DNA from: an uncultured Alphaproteobacteria bacterium
GTDB taxonomy: Bacteria > Pseudomonadota > Alphaproteobacteria > Methylaequorales > Methylaequoraceae
Assembly (NCBI GenBank): GCA_902618535.1
Contig: CACNAV010000002.1
Span: forward strand, 1-64,000
Length of the DNA: 64,000 bases
Direction of reading: 5' to 3'
Shown: one piece after another, positions 8,121 through 16,132 of the stretch
How positions within the stretch are numbered: position 1 is the stretch's first letter
How the letters are laid out: each line of letters opens with the position of its first letter
Notes under the pieces: generated by a model
Databases searched by the model: none
What the model saw: only the letters and a program-made list of their open reading frames with translations
What the model was told of the DNA's origin: nothing
Translations under genes and position numbers: made by a program

Positions 8121-8992
8121 TTCTTTACATTTTTAATAAAATCTTTTACCAGTTTTTCAGAAATATTAATTTTAGAAATTTTTTGCATAGCTTTCCAAGA
8201 GGGAATTGAATTAATTTCAAGTACAAAAACATCATTGTTGGTAATTTTTAAATCTATACCTCCGTATCCCAATTTAAAAATTTTTGATAATTTTACACAT
8301 AAATCTCTTACATTTTTACCCAAAGTAATTTGTCTATATTTCGCTCCCTGAAAAACATTAGTAATAAAATGATTGGAATATCTTTCCATTGAAGAAATAA
8401 CATTATGATTACTTACAAGAACTCTTACATCAGTGAATTCTTTTTCTTGAGATTCAATAAATTTTTGTAAGTAGAAAACCTTACCTATTGCGTTAATCTT
8501 TTTTAGTTCATTTAAGTTATTTACTAAAAAAATATTTTTACCTTGTGACCCAAAAATTGGTTTAACTAAATATTTAATTCCTTTGCAAAAATTGTTTTTG
8601 AGATTTTTTTTATTCTTTGCAAACCAAATAGTTGTTTCAGGTGATTTTATATTATTTACCTCAAGAATTCCTGTTGTTCTAATTTTATCTACAGTTTTTT
8701 CAATGGTTACGCCAGAATTGTGAACATAAATTTTTGATTCATCGAGTAAATGCAGGATTGTTAATTTTGTTGTGATTTCTTCTATTGTCCCATTTTTTAA
8801 AAACCTCACCCATACGCCGCTTACATTATTAAGTAATTTATTATTCTCAAATAAAATTCTATTTTTTTTGAAGCTAAATTTAAGTTCTTCAAAAGTTACT
8901 TTTATAGTTTTAAATTTATTTTCCTTAAGAAAAAATTCTAACTGATTAGAGTGCCAGTCATGGTGATCTGAAATAATTGCAATTGTTTGCAT
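8117..8992 (-). CDS. RimK-like ATP-grasp ligase of the H4MPT cluster (orf7 type)
   Basis: The 291-residue protein has an ATP-grasp core. KYLVKPIFGSQGKNIF (middle) is the nucleotide-binding loop, VRVLVSNHNVISSMERYS follows, and YGGIDLKI with FVLEINSIPSWKAMQ form the C-terminal metal site. This resembles RimK and MptN, which add glutamate to proteins or to tetrahydromethanopterin. Lying just after mch and before the CitG-like gene, it matches orf7 of methylotroph clusters. A glutamate ligase acting on H4MPT or methylofuran is plausible but not shown. It starts 3 bases after the mch stop. Confidence 0.75.
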   Translation of the reverse strand: MQTIAIISDHHDWHSNQLEFFLKENKFKTIKVTFEELKFSFKKNRILFENNKLLNNVSGVWVRFLKNGTIEEITTKLTILHLLDESKIYVHNSGVTIEKTVDKIRTTGILEVNNIKSPETTIWFAKNKKNLKNNFCKGIKYLVKPIFGSQGKNIFLVNNLNELKKINAIGKVFYLQKFIESQEKEFTDVRVLVSNHNVISSMERYSNHFITNVFQGAKYRQITLGKNVRDLCVKLSKIFKLGYGGIDLKITNNDVFVLEINSIPSWKAMQKISKINISEKLVKDFIKNVKK

Positions 8993-8995
8993 TAT

Positions 8996-9955
8996 TTAAG
9001 AAAATGACTTAGTTACAAGTTTTTCATTAATTTCTCCACCCATATAGGTTTTTCCTGAAATTCTTGAATTTACAATTATCAAAGCTGGGCTAAAGAGAGA
9101 GCCATCAATTTTATAAAAATCATGGTTATATTTTTTAAAAATTTCTTTAAAGGGTTTTCCATAATCAGATGAAGATGAACTAGGTAAATTCTTTGAAAGC
9201 TCTTTGAGATCATCCTCTGGTCCATCAATAACAAGTTGTACAACTCCTCCGTATATTATGGCGTCATTTGTTCTTCCCATACCAGTTATAAAATCTTTTG
9301 CTATAGGAGGTAAAGGAGCATAACCAATTCCATGAATCACCCTTTCAAGTGGAAACTTTAACTCATGAATTTTATGAATAGCTACTTCTAAAACTCTGGC
9401 TATAACTTGAATATTCCCACAAATTGAAGTGGTTGGTGTAATTATAAAAGTTAAATTTTTTGGTTGAACATTAGAATCTGCTGCAACTTTTTTAACAACC
9501 TCTTCTGGTGGAAATTTGTCAACTTCTAGTACTACTGAAGTTTTTGTACTTTTATCTTTATAGTTAAGTTTTTTAAAAATTTCTTCTTTTTGAACAATTG
9601 ACCTAACAGGACCCGAACCCAAAGAAAAAAAACCTTCGTGGCTCAGACTCCATCCAGCGTATTGAGATCCTAAACATGCCAAGACAGGTTTCGAGGAATG
9701 AACACTTATTAAATAAGAGGATATATTAATTTTTGAGCTTGGCAAAATACTTACTTCCCCTAGACCACCAAGACAAATTTCAGAAATTTTTAATCCTGCC
9801 TCTATACTTCCTGCTATATTTATACCCGCGTCAATTATTGTACAATTTAATGGTCCATGTGAAACTTCTAAATTAAGTTTTTCTTTGTGTTTAATTAAAT
9901 CTTTAACTAACAAATTAGAATATTTATTTACACTAAAATTAAATTTCGATTTCAT
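8996..9955 (-). CDS. mch: Methenyltetrahydromethanopterin cyclohydrolase
   Basis: Mch hydrolyses methenyl-H4MPT to N5-formyl-H4MPT. The protein shows CTIIDAGINIAGSIEAGL near the start, GLGEVSIL, SQYAGWSLS, GSGPVRSI, the central ITPTTSICGNIQVIARV and GMGRTNDAIIYGG, all typical of bacterial and archaeal Mch. I place the start at the ATG at 9955, which has GAGGAA about 8 bases upstream and gives 319 residues. An in-frame ATG at 9970 would add five residues but lacks such a site. The start is one base past the stop of the ATP-grasp gene, so expression is coupled. It works between MtdB and the Fhc complex. Confidence 0.95.
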   Translation of the reverse strand: MKSKFNFSVNKYSNLLVKDLIKHKEKLNLEVSHGPLNCTIIDAGINIAGSIEAGLKISEICLGGLGEVSILPSSKINISSYLISVHSSKPVLACLGSQYAGWSLSHEGFFSLGSGPVRSIVQKEEIFKKLNYKDKSTKTSVVLEVDKFPPEEVVKKVAADSNVQPKNLTFIITPTTSICGNIQVIARVLEVAIHKIHELKFPLERVIHGIGYAPLPPIAKDFITGMGRTNDAIIYGGVVQLVIDGPEDDLKELSKNLPSSSSSDYGKPFKEIFKKYNHDFYKIDGSLFSPALIIVNSRISGKTYMGGEINEKLVTKSFS

Positions 9956-9956
9956 T

Positions 9957-11039
9957 TTAAATTTCCTCAATTTTATTTAAAAATTCTAACTGTTTTTGCT
10001 CAATTCTTTTGTTCAACAAAATTCTATCTTTTGATTTAAGATGAAGCAAACAAATAGGTTCGTCAACCTTTATAATATCCCCAAGGTTAGGTAGTTCAGA
10101 AAATAACTTGGAATGACAAAACTTTTTCAAGAATATTTTTTTTCTTTTATTAATTTTGATTTCTTTTCTTGCGTAGATGATAGTTGATGAATGATAACCA
10201 TTGAATGTAATTTTTTTTTTGGGACTTTTAATTTTAAAAATATCTTCATAATTTGAGTTCAAAATATTAGTACTTAAACCAGGCCTTGGGTTAACTTCTA
10301 ATAAAAAAATTTTTTCCCCTTGTAATATTAAGTCTAAATTATTGATACCTTGTAGTGAAAAAGTTTTGGAAATCTTTTTTACAAGACCATGGATTTTTTT
10401 TGATAAATTAGTTCTAATTTTTTTTGTAACTAAGCTTTTAATTAAAAATAAACCTTTTTTTGAATTTTTGGTAATCTGATCACAAATTGCTAAAATCTCT
10501 ACATTTTTGTTTTCTCCAAAAAATTGAACTGAAATTAAATCTCCATCAATAAATTTTTGTAAATAGGTTTTCTTATTTATACACTTCGATTCTGTGAAAA
10601 TTTTAACTTTTATTCCGCCATAGGATTGATACTCTTTAATTAACCATTTACCATTTTTTTTCGGTAGTTTTGATATTCTTGGAAAATTAATTTTTTGTTT
10701 TTTTAATTCTTTAAAAAAAAATTTACTTTTAGTTTTTTTAATTGTTTCAAAATTATTTCCATAGTTTTTTCTGTCAGAGATTATGTCTTTAGAGATAGTT
10801 TCAGCGAAACCAGACCCAAGAAGTATACCCATTTCATCAAAGGGATCTATTTTTTTTAAGACAGTAAAGATATTTTTGGAGTCCAAATTTTTTGTTAATA
10901 CTACCTTTTTGCAGTAATTCTTTAAATTAAGACTGTTGTAAAGGCAGACTGCAAAGACTTCAAAATTTTTTTTATAAAAAATTTTCGCAAGATCCTCACA
11001 ATAAGAACTAAGTATTATTATTTTTTTTAAAGCTTCAAT
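9957..11039 (-). CDS. ATP-grasp protein of the H4MPT cluster (orf5 type), non-canonical start
   Basis: The ATP-grasp core shows IKEYQSYGGIKVKIF, INNLDLILQGEK and FLLEVNPRPGLSTNI with the Glu/Asn metal ligands. It sits between mtdB and mch, as orf5 does in methylotrophs, and probably makes an amide bond in H4MPT or methylofuran synthesis. The first usual start codon is TTG at 10886, but the frame stays open to 11063. The extra residues, KKIIILSS and then YKKNFEVFAVCLYN, look like the first beta-alpha-beta unit of a pre-ATP-grasp domain. No ATG, GTG or TTG exists in that stretch. An ATT at 11039 (preceded by AAGAG) or an ATA at 11021, 11018 or 11015 is the likely start. The coordinates use ATT, which overlaps the mtdB end by 13 bases and gives 360 residues. 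Confidence 0.72.
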   Translation of the reverse strand: MEALKKIIILSSYCEDLAKIFYKKNFEVFAVCLYNSLNLKNYCKKVVLTKNLDSKNIFTVLKKIDPFDEMGILLGSGFAETISKDIISDRKNYGNNFETIKKTKSKFFFKELKKQKINFPRISKLPKKNGKWLIKEYQSYGGIKVKIFTESKCINKKTYLQKFIDGDLISVQFFGENKNVEILAICDQITKNSKKGLFLIKSLVTKKIRTNLSKKIHGLVKKISKTFSLQGINNLDLILQGEKIFLLEVNPRPGLSTNILNSNYEDIFKIKSPKKKITFNGYHSSTIIYARKEIKINKRKKIFLKKFCHSKLFSELPNLGDIIKVDEPICLLHLKSKDRILLNKRIEQKQLEFLNKIEEI

Positions 11040-11923
11040 ATTTCTCTTGAGGTTTTTAGTGCCTCATCAAAGTTTAAGTAAAGTGGTGTATCAGTAGCAC
11101 ACATCTTTTCAAACATTTTGTACTGAGTTTTCACCTTAATATCTCCGGATGTTAAAGGTCCTATCGATAAACCTCCACAAGGATGTTCACTATTATCATC
11201 TTTTAAACCAACACCCTCTAAACCTGCGGGTGGTACTGCATTAACATCAGCTAGGATTTTCACATTTTTTGCTTTATTTAATTGATCCATACTTATAACC
11301 TGCGTTCCCGCTCTAGCTGCGCAAAAAATAATATCAGCATCTGGTAAGTAAGATGAATTAAGTTCATCTGTTGAACCATCTGCAGGTATTATGTCAACTC
11401 CATATCTAGTTTTGTATTCATCAGCCTTTTTTTGAACATTTTTAATTCCATCGTAGCCAACAATTGTACATTTTGCTCCGTTTTGAGCACACATTATTGC
11501 AGAAATACCACCAACAATTCCTTTGCCGCCATATATAATTATATTTTTATTATCAAAATTAGTTTTGAATTTTTCCTTTAAAGTTTTTTCAGTACAGGCA
11601 ACCATGGCTGCAGCTGTTGTGAAGGATCCTGCTGGATCAGGAAATACTGAGACTTCAAAAGGTGGGACCATTGATTTTTTAGCGGTATCAAGCATGTCAA
11701 GAGCTAAGGATGCATCTTTTCCACATATAAAAACCCCTGTTTTTTTTGCATTAGAGACCGATCTTGAAAAAATGGCGTCCTGAACCAAGCCTTTAACATC
11801 TGAAAGATTAACATTTGTGTATGGGATAACTAAGTCATAGCCGGCGTCGCAAGCCATGTTTACGTCAAACGGGCTTACATTTCCTTGAGGGCTGATCATA
11901 TGTAATATATTTTTTTTTGTCAT
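11027..11923 (-). CDS. mtdB: NAD(P)-dependent methylene-H4MPT dehydrogenase
   Basis: The 298-residue protein is MtdB, which oxidises methylene-H4MPT (from Fae) to methenyl-H4MPT. Typical segments are NVSPFDVNMACDAGYD near the start, the substrate-side VFICGKDASLALDML, FPDPAGSFTTAAAMVA, the Rossmann loop IIYGGKGIVGG (mid-protein) and the C-terminal DVNAVPPAGLEGVGL. Length matches the methylotroph enzyme. It overlaps the RFAP synthase gene by 4 bases upstream and, if the ATP-grasp start argued here is right, that gene by 13 bases downstream. MtdA has a similar fold, but the cluster context points to MtdB. Confidence 0.95.
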   Translation of the reverse strand: MTKKNILHMISPQGNVSPFDVNMACDAGYDLVIPYTNVNLSDVKGLVQDAIFSRSVSNAKKTGVFICGKDASLALDMLDTAKKSMVPPFEVSVFPDPAGSFTTAAAMVACTEKTLKEKFKTNFDNKNIIIYGGKGIVGGISAIMCAQNGAKCTIVGYDGIKNVQKKADEYKTRYGVDIIPADGSTDELNSSYLPDADIIFCAARAGTQVISMDQLNKAKNVKILADVNAVPPAGLEGVGLKDDNSEHPCGGLSIGPLTSGDIKVKTQYKMFEKMCATDTPLYLNFDEALKTSREILKL

Positions 11924-12891
11924 TTATTTACCTTTAAGATTTTATTTCCAAAATTCCTTCCCCTGACCTTTAGAAGATTAATACCTTCAATTTTTTTTAA
12001 TTCAATAAAATTCTCAATCATATTAAAAATTTCTTCTCTTTGTTCTCTATTTTTACAAAAAACAAATCCAGTTGGTCCCCATGAGGATTGCCCAAACCCG
12101 ATATACTTTTTTTCTCTTACAAACTTAAAAATTTTTGAAATACTTTGATTTGAGTAGTTATTTTTATTTCCGTAAAAAATTTCAGACATATTCTCTTGAA
12201 TTTTTTGAATTCCATTGGCAAAGGCATAAAAATCATTTTCAAGAAGGCCAGGAATTATCTTCATTAAAAGATTAAAACAATTTTCTTTAGCGAACTTCGA
12301 ACTTACGTTTGTAAGTTTTGCAAACTCACTCGATTCTTTTTTTCCATGAAAGCCAGAAACATTTGTACTAGTTATTAAAATTATTTGCCAATCTTTAGGC
12401 CATTTAATATCAATAAGTTTTTGAGGAGGAGAAATGGAACCTTTTAGTTTACCAGTGTCAATTATAAAACCTCCTGATTTAAAAGTTTCAACACCTACAC
12501 CGGATCTTTGGCCTCTTCTTAGAAATTTTGATATATTTTCTATTGAAAGATTCAAATTATTAAAACTTGATATCAAAAAACCTGTACACAGGGAAACTTG
12601 AGTTCCCGATCCTAGTCCTTTGTGAAGTGGGATGAAATCGGAAACAGTTAATTTACATTTTTTAATTTTGTAGCTTTTAGAAAATAATTCGATTATTTCC
12701 TCAATCCGAAGTTTAATATTTTTTTCATCACAAACTACATCAAAATCTTTGCTAAATTGTATTGACTGTTTTAATTTGAAATTTGTAATAGCTAACCCAA
12801 TGCTTCCAAAAACTCTTGAGTTATTATCATTAAGCTCCATAAACCCAAGGTGTAATCTTGCAGGACTATCAATCGTAAAACTTTTTTTCAC
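11920..12891 (-). CDS. Beta-ribofuranosylaminobenzene 5'-phosphate synthase (RFAP synthase)
   Basis: The protein has 323 residues of the GHMP-kinase fold. It has DSPARLHLGFMELN at the start and the glycine loop PLHKGLGSGTQVSL near residue 90, followed by RRGQRSGVGVETFKSGGFI. This combination identifies RFAP synthase, the first committed enzyme of methanopterin synthesis. It joins p-hydroxybenzoate or p-aminobenzoate to PRPP with loss of CO2. It is the first gene of the leftward operon (RFAP synthase, mtdB, ATP-grasp, mch, RimK-like, citG-like, fae) and faces the divergent PCD-fhc operon across 96 bases. The family is unmistakable, and the name is used without a bacterial gene symbol. Confidence 0.92.
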   Translation of the reverse strand: MKKSFTIDSPARLHLGFMELNDNNSRVFGSIGLAITNFKLKQSIQFSKDFDVVCDEKNIKLRIEEIIELFSKSYKIKKCKLTVSDFIPLHKGLGSGTQVSLCTGFLISSFNNLNLSIENISKFLRRGQRSGVGVETFKSGGFIIDTGKLKGSISPPQKLIDIKWPKDWQIILITSTNVSGFHGKKESSEFAKLTNVSSKFAKENCFNLLMKIIPGLLENDFYAFANGIQKIQENMSEIFYGNKNNYSNQSISKIFKFVREKKYIGFGQSSWGPTGFVFCKNREQREEIFNMIENFIELKKIEGINLLKVRGRNFGNKILKVNK

Positions 12892-12914
12892 TTTAAACTT
12901 TATTTCATAAAATA

Positions 12915-12946
12915 TTTATCATTTAAAATAATCTCTATACTATAAT
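12915..12946 (+). promoter_or_regulatory. Candidate promoter of the PCD-fhc operon in a divergent spacer
   Basis: The 96-base AT-rich spacer (12892-12987) separates the two divergent H4MPT operons. A perfect TATAAT lies at 12941-12946. A weak -35-like TTTATC lies about 20 bases before it. Transcription would start about 35 bases before the PCD start codon, which has a GAGGATG ribosome site. Promoters for both directions must be packed here. The -35 is poor, so the call rests mainly on the -10 box and position. Confidence 0.4.
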
Positions 12947-12987
12947 TTAATTTACTAATAATTTTAATTTATAATGAGGATGAACCA

Positions 12988-13362
12988 ATGACAAATGTTA
13001 TAGAAGTTTTTAATGAAGAACAGATTAACAAAAAGTTAAATAAAGATTTTAAAGATTGGACTTTTGATGGGAAGTGGATAAGAAAAACTTATAAAACTCA
13101 CAGTTGGAAGGGTACTTTAATGCTTGTTAATGCCATTGGGCATCTATCTGAAATAGCATGGCACCATCCTGATCTTGTCGTTTCTTACGCCTTTGTTGAG
13201 GTAAAATTAATGAATCATGCAAAAAAAGGTATTACTCAATTGGATTTTGATTTAGCAAAAAAAATTGATGAGTTTATTTTATGGAACCCCAAGGAGGAAG
13301 GGCTTAGTCTTGAGGGGACTCCAGATGACCAAAGATTTGCATATGTTAAAACAAAAAAATAA
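12988..13362 (+). CDS. Pterin-4a-carbinolamine dehydratase-like protein (PCD/PhhB family)
   Basis: The 124-residue protein is a PCD family member. AWHHPDLVVSYAFVEVKL (mid-protein) contains the conserved His-His-Pro of the active site, preceded by W-K-G-T. The family dehydrates 4a-hydroxy-tetrahydropterins. No aromatic amino acid hydroxylase is near. PCD-like genes recur in methylotroph H4MPT clusters, where a role in pterin cofactor handling is suspected. Here it leads the fhcB-fhcD-fhcC operon and overlaps fhcB by about 20 bases. A C-terminal extension beyond the usual roughly 100-residue core (GLSLEGTPDDQRFAYVKT) is typical of the longer members. Confidence 0.85.
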   Translation: MTNVIEVFNEEQINKKLNKDFKDWTFDGKWIRKTYKTHSWKGTLMLVNAIGHLSEIAWHHPDLVVSYAFVEVKLMNHAKKGITQLDFDLAKKIDEFILWNPKEEGLSLEGTPDDQRFAYVKTKK

Positions 13363-14419
13363 AAAAGCCGATAATTATTCTTTAAAGTCTTCTCCCATGA
13401 TAAAAGGTAAGGCGGTTAATCTTAATGAAGCAATATCGGAAATAACTAAAATTTTGAAGGCTTCATCTTCAACCCACATTGATGGAATGGACTGCGACGT
13501 TTCTGCAATTGATACAGCTTTAAGATTTGCTGAAAAAAAAAAATGTTCAATCAATCATAAAAGCTATGAAAAAATAAATAATCTTTATATTGCTTTTCAA
13601 AAATTTGGAGGCTCCCTAGTATCGTTTAATGAATTAAAGAATAGATCTGATTTTATACTACTTCTTGGAGGTGATGATATTTCGGTATTTCATGAATTTG
13701 TAGAAAAATTAAAATGGAATAAAAATAAAGTAAAAAAATCAATATTTTTTATGGGAAGTGGAAAAGCTAAGGATAAAACAGTGTATAATATGGTCGACTC
13801 AAAAAACGAGAATATTTTTCATGACATAAATTCAATTTATGTAAAATTGAATGAAAAAAAAATAAATAAAGAAGATAGACTTTATAAAATTATTAGCTCA
13901 ATTCTTAATTCCAAGTACCCTACAGTGGTCGTAAATATAAATGAACATAATTTAGCCCTAATGCTTTGTATTTATGATTTTGTATATTCAGTAAATAAAA
14001 GTATAAGGCTTAAGATATTTAATTTTTTTGGTTCTGATAATGTTTCTGGGTTTATTAATGCTTGCGTAACAAAAACTGGTTTTCCTAATGCTGTTATCTT
14101 TACTGAAAAAGGCCCTGAATATGAACCCTACCAAATTAAAAGTTCAATATTAAAAGAAAATATTGAGTTGCAAATGTATATCTCTAATTTTGAAAATAAC
14201 CCAAAGATCGATTACTTTAAAAAGAACATATTTATTGGAAATCCGAATTTAAAAAAAAAAAATTCTTTTGATGTTTATATTCCTTCCCAAACACCAGGAG
14301 TTGATAAAAATGGCATTATGGTTCATTCCGATGGTTTAAGTATTATTAAATTAAATAAGCTAATTGATTCTCCCTATAAGTCTGTTGAAGAAATATTAAC
14401 TAAAGTTTTAGGAAGTTAA
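13343..14419 (+). CDS. fhcB: Formyltransferase/hydrolase complex subunit B
   Basis: This protein resembles FhcB, the formylmethanofuran dehydrogenase B-like subunit of the bacterial Fhc complex. The complex releases formate from formyl-methylofuran. It has GKAVNLNEAISEITKIL, HIDGMDCDVSAIDTAL and the C-terminal SQTPGVDKNGIMVHSDG, as in that family. No CxxC iron-sulfur motif is visible, as expected for the methylotroph version. The frame is open from 13265, but an ATG at 13343 overlapping the PCD end gives 358 residues and is preferred. An ATG at 13397 is also possible. The next gene is fhcD, not the usual fhcA. Confidence 0.88.
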   Translation: MLKQKNKKADNYSLKSSPMIKGKAVNLNEAISEITKILKASSSTHIDGMDCDVSAIDTALRFAEKKKCSINHKSYEKINNLYIAFQKFGGSLVSFNELKNRSDFILLLGGDDISVFHEFVEKLKWNKNKVKKSIFFMGSGKAKDKTVYNMVDSKNENIFHDINSIYVKLNEKKINKEDRLYKIISSILNSKYPTVVVNINEHNLALMLCIYDFVYSVNKSIRLKIFNFFGSDNVSGFINACVTKTGFPNAVIFTEKGPEYEPYQIKSSILKENIELQMYISNFENNPKIDYFKKNIFIGNPNLKKKNSFDVYIPSQTPGVDKNGIMVHSDGLSIIKLNKLIDSPYKSVEEILTKVLGS

Positions 14420-14420
14420 A

Positions 14421-15314
14421 TTGACAAGGAATTCTATTACTTTACAAAATACATTTGCTGAAGCCTTTCCTATGAAAGCCTCAAGACTAATCGTTACGGC
14501 GTATTCAAAAAAATGGGCACTTGAAGCTGCAAATTCTTTTACAGGTTTTGCAACATCCGTAATTGCTTGTGGTTGCGAGGCTGGAATAGAGTCAGTCTTG
14601 AGTCCTAAGGAGACACCTGATGGAAGACCAGGCGTCTCATTGTTAGTTTTTTCTATGTCGGAAAAAGAATTGGCTAAACAAATATTAAACAGAGCTGGAC
14701 AGTGCATAATGACTTCTCCAACTTCAGCATTATATGCTGGGAATATAAGTGAAAAAAAAATAAATCTTGGAAAATCACTTAGATATTTTGGTGATGGTTT
14801 TCAGATTGCAAAAGTATTAGGGAATAAGAGATTGTGGAGAATACCAGTCATGGATGGTGAATTTATTTGCGAAGAGTTTGCGTATCAAACTAAAGCGATA
14901 GGTGGAGGTAATTTTTTAATTTTAGGAAAGACTATTGATGCACTACTAAAGGCATCAGAGAAGGCAGTTAGTGAGATAAATAAAATTAAAAATGTTATTT
15001 TACCATTCCCTGGAGGAATTGTCAGATCCGGCTCAAAAGTTGGTTCAAAATATAAAAATTTAATCGCATCAACAAATTTTGAATATTGCCCAACTTTAAG
15101 GGGCATTGTAAATTCAAAGTTAGATCATACATCTAATTTTGTTCTTGAAATTGTTATTGATGGTCTCACGGAGTCCGATATTATTTCAGCTATGAGGGCT
15201 GGAATACGTTCGGTAATTAACTCAGATAATGAAAATATTAATAGTATTTCTGCAGGAAATTACGGAGGAAAGTTGGGTCCATATTTGTTTTGGTTGAAAA
15301 AAATAATGTCATGA
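14421..15314 (+). CDS. fhcD: Formylmethanofuran-H4MPT formyltransferase subunit D
   Basis: The 297-residue protein is FhcD (Ftr), which transfers the formyl group between formyl-H4MPT and methylofuran. It has NTFAEAFPMKASRLIVTAY at the start, IACGCEAGIE, TPDGRPGVSLLVFSMS, RAGQCIMTSPTSALYAG and the C-terminal GGKLGPYLFWL, all family hallmarks. It begins with TTG one base after the fhcB stop, with AGGAAG about 5 bases upstream inside fhcB. Its TGA overlaps the fhcC ATG. Length is normal. In other methylotrophs fhcA lies between fhcB and fhcD; here the two are directly joined. Confidence 0.95.
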   Translation: MTRNSITLQNTFAEAFPMKASRLIVTAYSKKWALEAANSFTGFATSVIACGCEAGIESVLSPKETPDGRPGVSLLVFSMSEKELAKQILNRAGQCIMTSPTSALYAGNISEKKINLGKSLRYFGDGFQIAKVLGNKRLWRIPVMDGEFICEEFAYQTKAIGGGNFLILGKTIDALLKASEKAVSEINKIKNVILPFPGGIVRSGSKVGSKYKNLIASTNFEYCPTLRGIVNSKLDHTSNFVLEIVIDGLTESDIISAMRAGIRSVINSDNENINSISAGNYGGKLGPYLFWLKKIMS

Positions 15315-16132
15315 AAAAAGTAATTTTAAAATTAACAAAATCTGTCAATCATTCAGATCTTCGAAATCTGAGCATGATAAATACTATTGACCTTAATCAA
15401 AAAAGTATAAGCCAAATAAAAATTTTTGTTAATAGAAAAGAATCAACTGTTGGTAATTTCTTTTCAATAAAAATTAGTAAAATAAAATCAAAAACCAATG
15501 AGATTGAAATTCATGGATGCAATAAATTTTTCAATTATCTGGGCTATAGATGGAAAAAGGACAAGCTTTTTATCAATTCTGATCTTGGCTTTAACATTGG
15601 TTACAAAATGATTAGCGGAGAAATTAAAATTAATGGATCAGTTGATAATTTTTTAGGAGCTGAAATGAGTGGAGGAGAAATTTATGTTAAAGGTAACGCT
15701 GGTAACTTTGTTGGATCATCTTATTTAGGTGTTAAACAAGGAATGAAGGGGGGGGAAATTATTATTGAAGGACACGCCGAAGATTACTTGGGGTGTTTTA
15801 TGAGAAGGGGACTTATAATTGTTAAAGGCAAAGTTGGGAAATTTTGTTGCTTCAAGATGATTGCTGGTAACGTAATTTTATTTAAATCCTATAAATCATT
15901 TCTTGGACTTTCAATGAAAAGAGGAACTATATTTTTAATGAACAAAGATATTAAAAATATTGGAGCTAGGAGTAGCAAATCTTTTGATTTTGTTGAACCA
16001 ATATTTTTTAAATATTTAAAAAATTATTTGAAAAATAAATTTTCTATTAGTTTAGGTAATAGCAAATATAAAAGATTTTATGTTGATAGAAGTATTAATG
16101 GTATTGGTGAAATAATAGTTAGACAAATTTAA
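15311..16132 (+). CDS. fhcC: Formyltransferase/hydrolase complex subunit C
   Basis: FhcC is a right-handed beta-helix protein like the glutamate synthase C-terminal domain. From about residue 100 it shows serial glycine repeats: GEIKINGSVDNFLGAEMSGG, GEIYVKGNAGNFVG, MKGGEIIIEGHAEDYLG and RRGLIIVKGKVG. The ATG at 15311 overlaps the fhcD stop and gives 273 residues. It is the structural partner of FhcA, B and D in the formyl-methylofuran hydrolase. Codons of one repeat form an uninterrupted run of 8 G at 15748-15755, unusual in this AT-rich DNA. The 3' end overlaps the convergent hpnM by 4 bases. Confidence 0.93.
   Translation: MKKVILKLTKSVNHSDLRNLSMINTIDLNQKSISQIKIFVNRKESTVGNFFSIKISKIKSKTNEIEIHGCNKFFNYLGYRWKKDKLFINSDLGFNIGYKMISGEIKINGSVDNFLGAEMSGGEIYVKGNAGNFVGSSYLGVKQGMKGGEIIIEGHAEDYLGCFMRRGLIIVKGKVGKFCCFKMIAGNVILFKSYKSFLGLSMKRGTIFLMNKDIKNIGARSSKSFDFVEPIFFKYLKNYLKNKFSISLGNSKYKRFYVDRSINGIGEIIVRQI

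Noticed and set aside
11523..11783. 86-codon frame opposite mtdB
   Set aside because: It is antisense to the conserved nucleotide-binding part of MtdB and has no family resemblance.
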